A DNA stretch of 15,875 bases from the NCBI GenBank assembly GCA_946886065.1, contig CAMPHU010000099.1, positions 1-15,875 of the forward strand. The letters are read 5' to 3'. This document shows, one piece after another, positions 1-8,772 of the stretch (position 1 is its first letter; every line of letters starts with the position of its first letter). A program made the position numbers and the translations under genes. The notes below the pieces were generated by a model, which did not search any database, had not been told where the DNA came from, and worked only from the letters and a program-made list of their open reading frames with translations. The stretch is from an uncultured Massilia sp. GTDB lineage: Bacteria > Pseudomonadota > Gammaproteobacteria > Burkholderiales > Burkholderiaceae.

Positions 1-57
1 CCGGGACACGATCTCCACTTCCGTCGGGGTGACGGCCCGCACCCGCGAGCCCCACGC
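1..57. other. Left window edge, unassigned
   Basis: These bases precede the terminator at 58-87 and are too short to assign. One forward frame closes with a TGA at 30-32, so this could be the 3' end of a plus-strand gene that shares the following terminator. The reverse strand also stays open here in one frame. Neither reading gives enough protein to recognise. Confidence 0.3.
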
Positions 58-87
58 AAAAAACCGCGGTCAAGCCGCGGTTTTTTT
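58..87. terminator. Bidirectional intrinsic terminator
   Basis: A perfect GC stem CCGCGG (64-69) / CCGCGG (75-80) with loop TCAAG is flanked by six A on the left and seven T on the right. Because A-tract and T-tract pair, the stem can reach 12 bp and the structure has a U-tail in either direction. It lies 21 bases after the stop of the minus-strand gene at 109-315 and would end its transcript. It could also serve a plus-strand gene entering from the left. Confidence 0.85.
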
Positions 88-108
88 ATTCCCTGTAAGC
101 CGGGACGC

Positions 109-315
109 TTATTCCTGCCACTCTTGCAGCGCCCGGATGGCGGCCTCGCCGTTGCGGATCGCCTTCACGCGGCGCACCACTTCGTTGCGCCAGGCTTCGT
201 CCGCGTCCTCGTCGGTACCATCGATATCCTGCAGCAGCAAACGCAGCAGCTCGTGCTTCTCGGAAGCGCTCAGCGTCTGGATCTTTTCTGCGATCTCGGC
301 AACCACGTTCGACAT
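109..315 (-). CDS. Addiction-module antitoxin-like protein (PF09720-type), no toxin beside it
   Basis: This 68-residue acidic, helical protein has the layout of the putative addiction module component family (Unstab_antitox, PF09720). An N-terminal helix leads into LSASEKHELLRLLL (residues 15-28), followed by an acidic linker with D and E, then AWRNEVVRRVKAIRNGEAA near residues 41-59, which matches the family pattern of W, E, R and a terminal G-E-A. In that family the protein usually neutralises a RelE/ParE-type toxin encoded immediately downstream. Here a terminator follows after 21 bases and no toxin frame is visible. The ATG at 315 has a GGAAGGA ribosome site. Transcription is probably independent, from the promoter at 344-372. 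The family call rests on sequence pattern only; a stand-alone regulator is also possible. Confidence 0.75.
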   Translation of the reverse strand: MSNVVAEIAEKIQTLSASEKHELLRLLLQDIDGTDEDADEAWRNEVVRRVKAIRNGEAAIRALQEWQE

Positions 316-343
316 GATCTTCCTTCCGGAGTGTTATGAGCCG

Positions 344-372
344 ATCATAGCGCGAGAATCAGGGGTTGTCGA
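344..372 (-). promoter_or_regulatory. Sigma70-like promoter for the antitoxin-like gene
   Basis: Read on the minus strand, TCGACA (372-367; five of six matches to TTGACA) is followed after 17 bases by TATGAT (349-344; five of six matches to TATAAT). The predicted start near 337 gives a leader of roughly 22 bases that includes the GGAAGGA ribosome site. The -35 lies inside the last codons of the upstream permease/peptidase gene, so the small gene need not depend on that operon. Confidence 0.65.
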
Positions 373-3300
373 CTGTAAGCATGTTGTCTGTTGGTTTCTT
401 GTCAATCAGCTTGTTGTCCGGGTCGATACCGGCTCGTCCCGGACGCACGTCCACCACCAGCACCACCGTCTGTTCCGCCTTGTCGACCAGGCGCCGTTCG
501 CGCACCAGGGGGTTGCCGTTGCGGTCGTCGACCCCGAATTCGATGTAGTCCCGCAAGGCGGCAGGCTTTTCGTCGCCCAGCTCGCCCGCGCGCACCTTGG
601 CGGCGTGGGCGCGGATCGTCACCTCGAACTTGCCGTCGCGGCGCTGGCGCATGGTGGCGCTCTCGGCGCGGTTCTCGTACAGGACGATGTGCTCGAACAG
701 GTCGTCGATCAGGTAGGCCTTGTCCGCCGGCGTCGCCGCCCGCAGGGCGCCGATCAGGTTGCTGGCGGTCGGGTAGGGGGCGCCCTGGTAGGCGTGCTGC
801 GCCAGCAGCTGGCGCAGCACGCCGCTCACCACCTCCTCGCCCAGCAAGTCCTGCAGCAGGTAGAGCGCCAGGCTGCCCTTGCGGTAATGGACATAGTCCT
901 GGTTCTCGTTGTGCCCCAGCGGCAGCTCCTTGCGCGGCTCGGTGGCGCGGCCCATCAGGTAGGCGTCCAGGTTGTAGCGCAGGAAGCGGCGCATCTTGTC
1001 CGGGCCGAGCGCGCGCTTCATCACCATCAGCGCGGTGTACTCGGACAGGCTCTCCGACAGCACGGTGGCGCCGCGGGTCTCGGCGCCCACCAGCTGGTGG
1101 CCCCACCACTGGTGCGCGGTCTCGTGGGCGCTGACGTAGAACGGGTAGTCGATGTCCTTCGGCGAGCCGGAATCCACCTTGGCGATGAAGCCCGCGCTCT
1201 CCGAGAACGGGATGGTGCCCGGGAAGGCCTGGGCGTAGCGCTCGTAGCGCGGGAATTCGACGATGCGCAGCTCTCGGAACTGGTAGGGGCTGAAGCGCCG
1301 CGACGCGTAGTCCAGGCCGGCCTGGGCGCCCTTGATCATGCGGTCGACGTTGTACTCGTGGCCCGGGTGGTAGTAGACGTCGATGGTCACGTCGCGCCAG
1401 CGGTCGTGGCGCACTTCGTAGCGCGCCGACTGGAAGGCGACCATGTTCAGGATCGGCTTGTCCATCCGGTAGTGGAAATAGCGGCGGCCTCGATCGATCC
1501 ACTCCTGCTCCAGGGTGCCCGGCGCGATCGCGATCTGGTCCGGGCTGGTGCTGACCACGGCGTCGAAGTTGACCCAGCCGGCGTCGTTGCCGACCATGTT
1601 GTTGGCGCGCGCGGCCGCGTCGTCGCGCGCCGCCATGCGCTCGCGCGGGGCCAGGCCGTGGCGGCTGCGCTCGCGCTCGTCGTCCAGCTCCACCGAAGGC
1701 TGGTAGCCGATGCGCGGCATGACGGCATTGGTGAAGAACGTGCCGTTGCCGACCACCGGGGTGTCCTGCATCACGCCCAGCAGCCCGCCGGGCGCGTAGT
1801 CGACCCGGAATTCCAGCGCCAGGCGCGCGCCCGGCGCCAGCGGCGTGGCCAGGCGGTAGTGGTAGAAGCCGTGCTCAAGGTCGGCGCGCGCCAGCGTGGC
1901 CGGCTGCGAGAATTTGGCCGACAGGGTGGCGCCGCGCTGCTGGTAGAGGATGATGTCGGCCAGCGGCTTGCCGCTACGGTTCTCCAGCTGGTAGTAGCCC
2001 TTGATGCCAAGCGCGCGCTGTTCCGGGCGGATCGCGACTTCCACGTTGACGTCGGCGATGCGCGGCTGCGGCAGGGCGGCGTAGCGGTGGTAGCGCTGTT
2101 CGTAGCGCGCGCGCGTGGCTTCCTTCTGCCACGGGGTCTGCCAGTCCGAGGCCGCCATCTCGTAGCACAGCAGGATGCCCATGCCGGCGAACAGCGCGAA
2201 GCCGGCGCCGAAGCCGGCCAGCACCTGCGGCGACAGGTTGCGGCGCGCCAGGCGCAGGCGCTCGCGCAGGCCGGTGTCGACGCCGCGCGGCCACAGCACG
2301 CGCGCCGCCACCAGCAGCATGATGGCGGCGCCGGCCCAGTACAGCTGGAACAGGTGCTCGCGCAGCAGGTAGTGGCCGAAGCCGTTCATCGCCGAGTAGC
2401 TGGCTTCCGGGCTGATGCCGTACAGGACCAGCGGATGGTCCACGCCGAGGGCGCCCAGGGTCACCACCAGCACGTACCAGGAGATCAGCAGGAAGTAGGC
2501 CAGGTACTTGTGGTTGACGATCACCTGCACCGCGATCGCCAGCACGGCGATCAGCGCGTACTCCGGCAGCATCACGGTGAACAGGGTGCGCAGGTACAGG
2601 CCCGGCTCGAGGCCGAAGTAACCCTTGAACAGCTGGATCAGCATCCCGGCGACCATCGCGATCAGGAGCAGGAAGGCTTGCAGGCCCACCAGCGCCAGGG
2701 TCTTGGCGGCCAGCGGCAGCCAGGTCGGGACCGGCAGCGCGTCGAGCATCTGGGCGATGCGCTGGTCGCGGTCGCGCCACACCAGTTCGCCGGCATAGAA
2801 GATGGTGACCACCAGCAGGAACAGCTCGAACACTTCTCGGATCATGTCCAGCACCATGTAGGTCACCGGATAGGTCGGCGTGCCGTAGATCGAGCCCAGG
2901 TCGAGCGAGCTGGCGACCAGGGCCAGCACGCCGGCCAGGGTCAGCACGGCGAAATAGATGTTCTTGACCGATTCGCGCAGGTTGGTCCAGGCGGTCGTGA
3001 GCAGCAGGACCGCCAGGCTGCGGCCGGCGAAGTCGGGCGGCTCGCGGGTGTCGACCGCGCTATGGGCCAGTTCGACAGGCGTCTCGGCCAGGCCGCGGCC
3101 GCGGCCGCGCACGTCCAGGTCGCCGATCAGGTGCAGGCGCCAGTAGCCGAGCAGCAGCACGACGGCGCCCAGGGCGGTCCAGATCAGGCGGTTGACCAGG
3201 TAGACGTCTTCGAGCCCGATCGCGCGCGTGTTGCGCTCGGCGATCGGCCAGTACTCGGTCAGGCGGATCAGGGCGGTGGTGCCGAAGGGATCGATCAGCG

Positions 3301-3949
3301 CCGCCAGGGTCTTGTAGTCGAGGTCGCGCGCCAGCGAGGGGGCGATGACGTAGCCGATCATCATGACCACGCTGGCCACGTAGACCGGCAGCATGCGCCG
3401 GGTCAGGGCCGCCAGCACGAAGAAGATCGCGCCGAAGATGAAGATATTGGGCAGCAGCGTGAACAGGTAGGGCTGCACGAAGCTGGCCAGGCTGGCCGGC
3501 CCCAGGCGGTCGGGCGCGATGCCCGGGATGAAGCTGCCCAGCCAGGCGCCCAGCAGGATGCTGGAGAAGATCACCGCCAGCACGATGAAGGCGCCGAGGA
3601 AGCGGCCGAACACGTAGTGGTACTTGCGGATCGGCGCGCTGTAGAAGAAGTGGTGCATCTGGTATTCGAAGTCCTGCTGCACCGAGCGGCCCATCACGGC
3701 CGCCGTCACCACCACCCCGAAGCAGCCGAGGAAGGCCGCGGTCAGGGCGATCTGGCGCGGGGCGTTGATCAGGACCCGGCCGCCGAAGGAAACCACGGCA
3801 TCGCGGAACACGCCCCCGGCGGCGGCCATCCACAGCATGGCCAGGGCCAGGAAGACCCCGAAATACACCCAGGTGGACAGCAGGCGCAGGCGCTGTCCCG
3901 CCTCGAAACGGGCGATGGCAAGCAGTGGCGTCAAGGGATCGGCTTTCAC
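359..3949 (-). CDS. ABC-2 type permease fused to M1-family zinc metallopeptidase
   Basis: This 1196-residue membrane protein has two parts. Residues 1 to about 600 are an ABC-2 permease in two similar halves (about 1-290 and 316-600), each with several hydrophobic spans; the first is at 23-46. After a last span near 576-605, residues about 625-1196 form an M1 peptidase-like domain. The zinc site is HETAH at 942-946 followed by QWWGHQ, with E966 as the likely third ligand. Tyr1022 in HYRKGS is the likely catalytic tyrosine. The usual GxMEN exopeptidase motif is replaced by SESAGF around E917. The GTG start at 3949 lies one base after the stop of the ATPase gene, so the two are probably translationally coupled. 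This permease/aminopeptidase architecture is known in Proteobacteria and Bacteroidetes, but its substrate is not, as far as I know. The peptidase domain is inferred to sit outside the cytoplasm. Confidence 0.92.
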   Translation of the reverse strand: MKADPLTPLLAIARFEAGQRLRLLSTWVYFGVFLALAMLWMAAAGGVFRDAVVSFGGRVLINAPRQIALTAAFLGCFGVVVTAAVMGRSVQQDFEYQMHHFFYSAPIRKYHYVFGRFLGAFIVLAVIFSSILLGAWLGSFIPGIAPDRLGPASLASFVQPYLFTLLPNIFIFGAIFFVLAALTRRMLPVYVASVVMMIGYVIAPSLARDLDYKTLAALIDPFGTTALIRLTEYWPIAERNTRAIGLEDVYLVNRLIWTALGAVVLLLGYWRLHLIGDLDVRGRGRGLAETPVELAHSAVDTREPPDFAGRSLAVLLLTTAWTNLRESVKNIYFAVLTLAGVLALVASSLDLGSIYGTPTYPVTYMVLDMIREVFELFLLVVTIFYAGELVWRDRDQRIAQMLDALPVPTWLPLAAKTLALVGLQAFLLLIAMVAGMLIQLFKGYFGLEPGLYLRTLFTVMLPEYALIAVLAIAVQVIVNHKYLAYFLLISWYVLVVTLGALGVDHPLVLYGISPEASYSAMNGFGHYLLREHLFQLYWAGAAIMLLVAARVLWPRGVDTGLRERLRLARRNLSPQVLAGFGAGFALFAGMGILLCYEMAASDWQTPWQKEATRARYEQRYHRYAALPQPRIADVNVEVAIRPEQRALGIKGYYQLENRSGKPLADIILYQQRGATLSAKFSQPATLARADLEHGFYHYRLATPLAPGARLALEFRVDYAPGGLLGVMQDTPVVGNGTFFTNAVMPRIGYQPSVELDDERERSRHGLAPRERMAARDDAAARANNMVGNDAGWVNFDAVVSTSPDQIAIAPGTLEQEWIDRGRRYFHYRMDKPILNMVAFQSARYEVRHDRWRDVTIDVYYHPGHEYNVDRMIKGAQAGLDYASRRFSPYQFRELRIVEFPRYERYAQAFPGTIPFSESAGFIAKVDSGSPKDIDYPFYVSAHETAHQWWGHQLVGAETRGATVLSESLSEYTALMVMKRALGPDKMRRFLRYNLDAYLMGRATEPRKELPLGHNENQDYVHYRKGSLALYLLQDLLGEEVVSGVLRQLLAQHAYQGAPYPTASNLIGALRAATPADKAYLIDDLFEHIVLYENRAESATMRQRRDGKFEVTIRAHAAKVRAGELGDEKPAALRDYIEFGVDDRNGNPLVRERRLVDKAEQTVVLVVDVRPGRAGIDPDNKLIDKKPTDNMLTVDNP

Positions 3950-3950
3950 C

Positions 3951-4844
3951 TCAGCAGGTCCTCGCGGCCGGGTTGTAGCGGCCGGCGATGGTGGCGAAGT
4001 AGACGTCCTCCAGGCTGGCGCGGGCAGGCTCGAAGCCCTCGCCCGGATCGTCCTCGGAATACACGTGGATCAGGGTGCGCCCGCTCAGCAGGCGGGTCGA
4101 GATCACGGCGTAGCGCTTCTGGAACTCGGGCAGCTCCTGCTTGGTGACCACGCGCGCCCAGATATAGTCCTCGATCCCGTAGATCAGGTCCTGGGGCTCG
4201 CCGCACAGCAGCACCTGGCCCTTGTTGATGATGGCCATGTTGGCGCACAGGTCGGCCACGTCGGACACGATGTGGGTCGACAGCAGCACGGTGCGGTCCT
4301 CGCCGATGTCGGACAGCAGGTTGTGGAAGCGCACCCGCTCCTGCGGGTCGAGGCCGGCGGTCGGCTCGTCGACGATGATCAGGCGCGGGTCGCCCAGCAG
4401 GGCCTGGGCGATGCCGAAGCGCTGGCGCATGCCGCCGGAGAAGGTGCCCAGGCGCTGGCCGCGCACTTCCCACAGGTTGGTCTGCTGGAGCAGGCCGTCG
4501 ACCACCTCGCGCCGCCGCGCCTTGTTCGACACGCCCTTGAGCTGGGCGAAATGGTCGAGCAGTTCGTAAGCGGTCACTTTCGGGTAGACGCCGAAATCCT
4601 GGGGCAGGTAGCCGAGCAGGCGGCGCACCTCGTCCTTGTCGTCGAGGACGTCGATATCGTCGAGGAAGACCGAGCCGGAGTCGCATTCCTGCAGCGTGGC
4701 CAGGATACGCATCAGGGTCGACTTGCCGGCGCCGTTGGGCCCGAGCAGGCCGAACATCCCGGCCGGGATGTTCAGCGTGACGCGGTCCAGGGCTACCACG
4801 CCATTGGCGTAGGTCTTGGACAAATTGCGGATGCGTAATTCCAT
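3951..4844 (-). CDS. ABC transporter ATP-binding protein, partner of the permease/M1 fusion
   Basis: This 297-residue cytoplasmic ATPase would power the permease/peptidase encoded next. All nucleotide-binding motifs are present: Walker [10 protein letters not shown] (35-43), Q-loop Q82, signature SGGMRQ (136-141), Walker B LIIVDE (155-160) and the switch histidine H191 in STHIVSD. The C-terminal 80 or so residues go beyond the core ATPase fold, as in many ABC-2 type export ATPases. The ATG at 4844 is preceded by a good AGGAG site five bases upstream. It is the first gene of the operon, and its TGA stop is one base from the GTG of the next gene. The transported substrate cannot be read from the sequence. 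A single ATPase subunit would be expected to dimerise on the duplicated permease. Confidence 0.93.
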   Translation of the reverse strand: MELRIRNLSKTYANGVVALDRVTLNIPAGMFGLLGPNGAGKSTLMRILATLQECDSGSVFLDDIDVLDDKDEVRRLLGYLPQDFGVYPKVTAYELLDHFAQLKGVSNKARRREVVDGLLQQTNLWEVRGQRLGTFSGGMRQRFGIAQALLGDPRLIIVDEPTAGLDPQERVRFHNLLSDIGEDRTVLLSTHIVSDVADLCANMAIINKGQVLLCGEPQDLIYGIEDYIWARVVTKQELPEFQKRYAVISTRLLSGRTLIHVYSEDDPGEGFEPARASLEDVYFATIAGRYNPAARTC

Positions 4845-4885
4845 GAAAACTCCTGAACCCTGTGCGCAAAGACGTATGTATTTAT

Positions 4886-4926
4886 TGCAAGCACTTTTTT
4901 GACACTTGCATTGTATTAAATTGTCA
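4886..4926. promoter_or_regulatory. AT-rich intergenic region with overlapping inverted repeats, candidate promoter/operator
   Basis: The gap between two divergent genes (4845-5061) contains TGCAAG (4886-4891) / CTTGCA (4905-4910) with 13 bases between, and TGACA (4900-4904) / TGTCA (4922-4926) with 17 between. On the minus strand a TACAAT (4916-4911) resembles a -10 element for the ABC operon, but no good -35 lies upstream of it. A TTGACA on the plus strand at 4899-4904 has no well-spaced -10. The arms are short and may be chance in an AT-rich patch. Confidence 0.3.
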
Positions 4927-5061
4927 CTCAGAGCGTGGCGTTAATGCGACGCACGGACGAATAAGGCGACTGGACTGCAAAAAATCGATGTTTCGCGGCA
5001 CATTTAGTTTCTCTACGTAAACGCTCCTCGCGCTCAGCCGGGAAATATGGATAATGGACAT

Positions 5062-5526
5062 ATGAATACTGCCATCCAAGACAGGCTCCTGATCCTGATG
5101 CGCGAAGGGCGCGGCCGGGTCGAATCGACCGACTGGTTCCGCGTTGCGCTGGGCCTGGTGTACCTGGCCGGGCTGATGACCAAGGAAACGATCGACTTCG
5201 GCAAGGTCGACCGCGACTACAACCGCTTCATCTACCACACCCTCGGCAAGGGGCACAGCATCGCCAGCGTGCTGCAGTACATGAGCGGGGAGAAGGTGAT
5301 GCCGGTGGTCGAGTCCGGGCGCTTCATGGACGCCTTCCGGCGCCACTGCCCGGAAGTGCCGCTGGAATCGATTCCCTTCCTGCTGGAGCTCAACCTGGGG
5401 GTGGCGAAGAATATCTCGGGGCTGGAGCCTGCGGGGCCGCTGGCGGACTGGATCGCGCGCATGAAGCCGCCGGCGGAGCAGGGCGGGGCCCAGGGCGGCG
5501 GCCCCGATGCGGCGCAGGGAATATAA
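5062..5526 (+). CDS. Hypothetical protein upstream of coq7
   Basis: I do not recognise this 154-residue protein. It has no signal peptide and no clear membrane span. The N-terminal two thirds look like a folded, mostly helical domain (for example [16 protein letters not shown] near residues 29-44 and [13 protein letters not shown] near 111-123). The last 20 or so residues are rich in G, A, P and Q and probably disordered. The start is uncertain: ATG at 5062 begins [10 protein letters not shown] and looks natural, but an in-frame ATG at 5047 would add five residues, and neither has a strong ribosome site. The reading frame shows a normal GC-rich coding pattern. It ends 31 bases before coq7 on the same strand, so the two may be cotranscribed, although a TATAAT overlaps its stop codon. 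Confidence 0.75.
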   Translation: MNTAIQDRLLILMREGRGRVESTDWFRVALGLVYLAGLMTKETIDFGKVDRDYNRFIYHTLGKGHSIASVLQYMSGEKVMPVVESGRFMDAFRRHCPEVPLESIPFLLELNLGVAKNISGLEPAGPLADWIARMKPPAEQGGAQGGGPDAAQGI

Positions 5527-5527
5527 T
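5522..5527 (+). promoter_or_regulatory. Candidate -10 element for coq7
   Basis: A perfect TATAAT overlaps the stop codon of the upstream gene and would start transcription near 5534, about 24 bases before the coq7 ATG. No convincing -35 is found 15-19 bases upstream, where the DNA is very GC-rich. The element together with its downstream GGCGCT is identical over 12 bases to the one in front of erpA at 14306-14317. Confidence 0.45.
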
Positions 5528-5557
5528 GGCGCTTTGGCGACTTGTACCGTGAATCCT

Positions 5558-6202
5558 ATGTCATCGAATCGTTTCACTACTCCCCTGGACCATCTGATCG
5601 TCGGCTTCGACAAAGCCCTGCGCGTGGTGGGCGGCGTGGCCTCGATGTCGCGCCCGAACCCGGGCGTGCACGCCGTCGACTGCGAACTGAGCGACGAGGA
5701 GCGCCGCCACAGCGCGGGCCTGATGCGTGTGAACCACGTCGGCGAAGTCTGCGCCCAGGCGCTGTACGACTCGCAGGCGCGCTTCGCCCAGACGCCGGAA
5801 ATGCGCGCCCAGTTCGAGCAGGCCGGCCGCGAGGAAGAAGACCACCTTGCCTGGACCGCGCAGCGCTTGTCGGAACTCGGCTCGCAGCCGAGCGTGCTCA
5901 ATCCCTTGTGGTATGCCGGCGCCTATGTGCTGGGCAGCATCGCTGCGAAGATCGGCGACAGGCACAGCCTGGGCTTCGTGGTGGAGACCGAGCGCCAGGT
6001 GGAGGCGCACCTGAACAGCCATCTGAGCCTGCTGCCGCCGCAGGACGCCAAGTCGCGCGCGATCGTCGAGCAGATGCGGGCGGATGAAGTGGCGCATGGC
6101 GCCAAGGCCGAGGCGCTGGGGGCGGCGGAGACGCCGCTGCCGGTGCGCATGGCGATGACGGCGATGTCGAAGGTGATGACGACGACGGCGTATTACGTGT
6201 AA
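5558..6202 (+). CDS. coq7: 2-polyprenyl-3-methyl-6-methoxy-1,4-benzoquinone monooxygenase (ubiquinone biosynthesis)
   Basis: Coq7 is a membrane-associated di-iron enzyme that hydroxylates demethoxyubiquinone, the penultimate step of aerobic ubiquinone synthesis. The 214 residues fit the bacterial family. The six metal ligands can be seen: E63 in NHVGE, E93 and H96 in REEEDH, E145 in VETERQ, and E177 and H180 in ADEVAH, giving the two ExxH pairs and two lone glutamates of the ferritin-like four-helix fold. I chose the ATG at 5558 ([13 protein letters not shown]), which matches the typical family start as I recall it; a GTG three codons earlier and an ATG at 5507 are alternatives. No clear ribosome site precedes it. 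The gene converges on the OsmC-family gene, with a palindromic repeat between them. Confidence 0.95.
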   Translation: MSSNRFTTPLDHLIVGFDKALRVVGGVASMSRPNPGVHAVDCELSDEERRHSAGLMRVNHVGEVCAQALYDSQARFAQTPEMRAQFEQAGREEEDHLAWTAQRLSELGSQPSVLNPLWYAGAYVLGSIAAKIGDRHSLGFVVETERQVEAHLNSHLSLLPPQDAKSRAIVEQMRADEVAHGAKAEALGAAETPLPVRMAMTAMSKVMTTTAYYV

Positions 6203-6223
6203 CTCGGATACCAGCTTCAAATA

Positions 6224-6332
6224 CGTCATCCCCGCCACTGGCGGCAATGACTTCCCGCACAGGCGGGGACCCAAGTCTCTAGCGCAGACAAAACGCATGC
6301 AAACTTGGGTCCCCGCCTGCGCGGGGATGACG
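6224..6332. repeat. REP-like palindromic intergenic repeat, two inverted copies
   Basis: Between the convergent 3' ends of coq7 and the OsmC-family gene, AGGCGGGGACCCAAGT (6261-6276) is perfectly inverted as ACTTGGGTCCCCGCCT (6303-6318) around a 26-base loop. The arms extend to 20 bp with one mismatch (6257-6276 / 6303-6322). The right copy ends in GCGCGGGGATGACG (6319-6332). The left copy starts with CGTCATCCCCGC (6224-6235) but carries an extra small palindrome, CCGCCA/TGGCGG (6233-6245), flanked by GTCAT and ATGAC. Local hairpins such as CCCCGC/GCGGGG (6311-6326) and the T-run at 6333-6337 could terminate coq7 transcription. Similar GTCATCCCCGC palindromes are common dispersed repeats in Proteobacteria; no second locus lies in this window. 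Confidence 0.8.
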
Positions 6333-6346
6333 GTTTTTAGGCTAAC

Positions 6347-6769
6347 TCAGACTTCCACGATCTCGTACGAGTGCGTGATCTCCGCCGTCTTCGCCATCAT
6401 GATCGACGCCGAGCAGTACTTGTCGTGCGACAGGTTGATCGCCCGCTCCACCGTCGCCGGCTTCAGGTTGCGGCCGCTGACCACGAAGTGGAAGTTAATC
6501 CTGGTGAACACCTTCGGATCGGTCTCCGCACGCTCCGCCTGCAGCGTGACCTCGCAGCCCTGCACGTCCTCGCGGCTGCGCTTGAGGATCAGGACCACGT
6601 CGTAGGCGGTGCAGCCGCCGGTGCCCAGTAACACCATCTCCATCGGGCGCGGGGCCAGGTTATGGCCGCCGCCCTCGGGCGCGCCATCCATGGCCACCAT
6701 GTGGCCGCTGCCGGTCTCGGCCCGGAAACTCATGCCCGACGGGCCATTCCAGCTGACTTTCACTTCCAT
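6347..6769 (-). CDS. OsmC family protein, YhfA-like
   Basis: This 140-residue protein belongs to the OsmC/Ohr superfamily and closely resembles E. coli YhfA from memory, with PRPMEMVLLGTGGC (41-53 is the core) and a final THSYEIVEV. The two superfamily cysteines are present, C53 in GTGGCTAYD and C119 in HDKYCSAS. In OsmC/Ohr these form the thiol pair that reduces organic hydroperoxides. For YhfA-type members that activity and the physiological role are less certain. The ATG at 6769 is preceded by GGAGA. It follows the natB-like gene on the same strand after a 77-base gap containing a small hairpin and a possible TACAAT -10 (6810-6805), so it may be a separate transcript. It converges with coq7. 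Confidence 0.9.
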   Translation of the reverse strand: MEVKVSWNGPSGMSFRAETGSGHMVAMDGAPEGGGHNLAPRPMEMVLLGTGGCTAYDVVLILKRSREDVQGCEVTLQAERAETDPKVFTRINFHFVVSGRNLKPATVERAINLSHDKYCSASIMMAKTAEITHSYEIVEV

Positions 6770-6817
6770 GTAGATTCTCCGCGGTTGGTACAGATGCCCG
6801 GGCTATTGTAAGGCAGC

Positions 6818-6836
6818 CCCCGGAATCGCGCCGGGG
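6818..6836 (-). terminator. Short GC hairpin after the natB-like gene
   Basis: CCCCGG (6818-6823) and CCGGGG (6831-6836) form a 6-bp stem with a 7-base loop, 11 bases past the stop of the permease gene. There is no U-run after it on the minus strand, so it is not a standard intrinsic terminator. It may only pause transcription or protect the 3' end of the message. Confidence 0.3.
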
Positions 6837-6846
6837 ACCGCCCCGC

Positions 6847-8027
6847 TCACACCGACAGCACGTACTTCTCGCTCTTCATGCGCCAGGCGGCGAAGGCGAT
6901 CACGGCGAGCGCGGGAACCAGCGAGCACAGGAAGGTCAGCGCCCAGGGCAGGGTGCCGACGTCGCCGCCCTTCGCGGCTTCCTTGGCCAGGGTCTGGTGC
7001 GAGAGCATCGGCACCAGGTACATCCACTGCGCGGTCTTGAGGTCGAGGAAGGACACCACCATGCCCGGAATCAGCGGCACGATCAGCACGATGCTCAGCA
7101 GGGTCTGGGCTTCCTTGAATGTGCGGGCGTTCATCGCCAGCGCCACGTACAGCGCCCCCGCCAGCAGCGACAGCGGCACGGCGATCAGGCACATCCCCAG
7201 CACCGTGCCCCAGTCCATGCTCCAGGACATGCCGATCTCCTCGAGGCGCAGCCACTTGAAGATCACGTGCCCGAGCACCAGCGAGGCGGTCACCCCGAGC
7301 ACCCCGAGCACGCTGGCCGCCAGCCACTTGCCGCCGATGAGTTCCCAGGCGTGCGCCGGCTGCGCCATCAGCACTTCGAAGGAGCGGCGCTCGCGTTCGC
7401 CCGCGGTGCTGTCGATCGCCGACGACATGGTCAGCATGAAGGCCGGGAAGAACAGCACGCCGATCATGCCGCCGATCAGGGCCGCCGAGCGCGAGGCATT
7501 GGTGCCGGTGTCGTAGCGCTGCACCTGGATCGGGGTCAGGGCCGCGGGCGAGACGCCATGGGCGAGCAGGCGCGCGCTGGCGATGTTGTTGCCGTAGGCT
7601 TCCAGCACCTCTTCGACCTCGCGCCGCTGCGCGCCGCGTTCGGCCGCCGAGTCGTACCAGACCTCGACCCGCGCCGGGCGCATCGCCTGGTAGTTGTCGG
7701 CGAAGTCCTCGGACAGGCGCAGCACGGCCACCGCCTGCTTGGCGCGGAGCAGTTCGGCGATGGCTTCGTCGCTCATCGGCGCCTGGTCCTTGACGCTGAT
7801 GTTCTTCTGGCCCAGCTGGGCCATCAGGGTCGGCGCCCTGGCGCCGCCGATCACCGCGATGTCGATGCCTTCGCGTTCGGTCGTGGTGTTCTTGCTGATG
7901 ATCTGGTTCAGGGTCAGGCCGATGATGAAGGGGTAGATCAGGGTCATCAGGACCAGGGTGGCCAGGGTGCGCTTCTCGCGCAGCGTCTCGCGCAGCTCCT
8001 TGCGGAATACGATCAGGAGTTTGGAGT

Positions 8028-8031
<4 letters not shown>
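6847..8031 (-). CDS. ABC-2 type permease, NatB-like
   Basis: This 394-residue membrane protein resembles NatB, the permease of the NatAB exporter family (sodium extrusion in Bacillus; other substrates in relatives). One N-terminal span (about 22-42) is followed by a large hydrophilic domain to about residue 180. A cluster of five or so spans follows (near 182-204, 235-257, 270-300, 310-330 and 365-388), the ABC2_membrane_3 layout. The start was set at the ATG at 8031 (MNSKLLIVFRKELRE): longer reading adds an arginine-rich stretch that belongs to the frame overlapping the ATPase gene. That ATG overlaps the TGA of the ATPase gene as ATGA, so translation is coupled. The conserved motif GERERRSFEVLMAQP, typical of this permease group, precedes the third span. 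The substrate is unknown; sodium is a family-based guess. Confidence 0.88.
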
Positions 8032-8759
<728 letters not shown>

Positions 8760-8772
8760 GGTGGGTCGCTAT

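Noticed and set aside
29..4147. A 1372-codon open frame on the plus strand opposite the exporter operon
   Set aside because: Its product is rich in H, Q, R, V and A without recognisable domains, the usual shadow of a GC-rich gene in the opposite frame. The minus strand has clear Walker and HExxH motifs there.
3765..4838. A 357-codon plus-strand frame opposite the ATPase gene
   Set aside because: Low-complexity shadow of the ATPase gene; no ribosome site and no domain.
4899..4904. A perfect TTGACA on the plus strand as the -35 for the 5062 gene
   Set aside because: No -10 lies at 15-19 bases; the sequence there reads TGTCAC.
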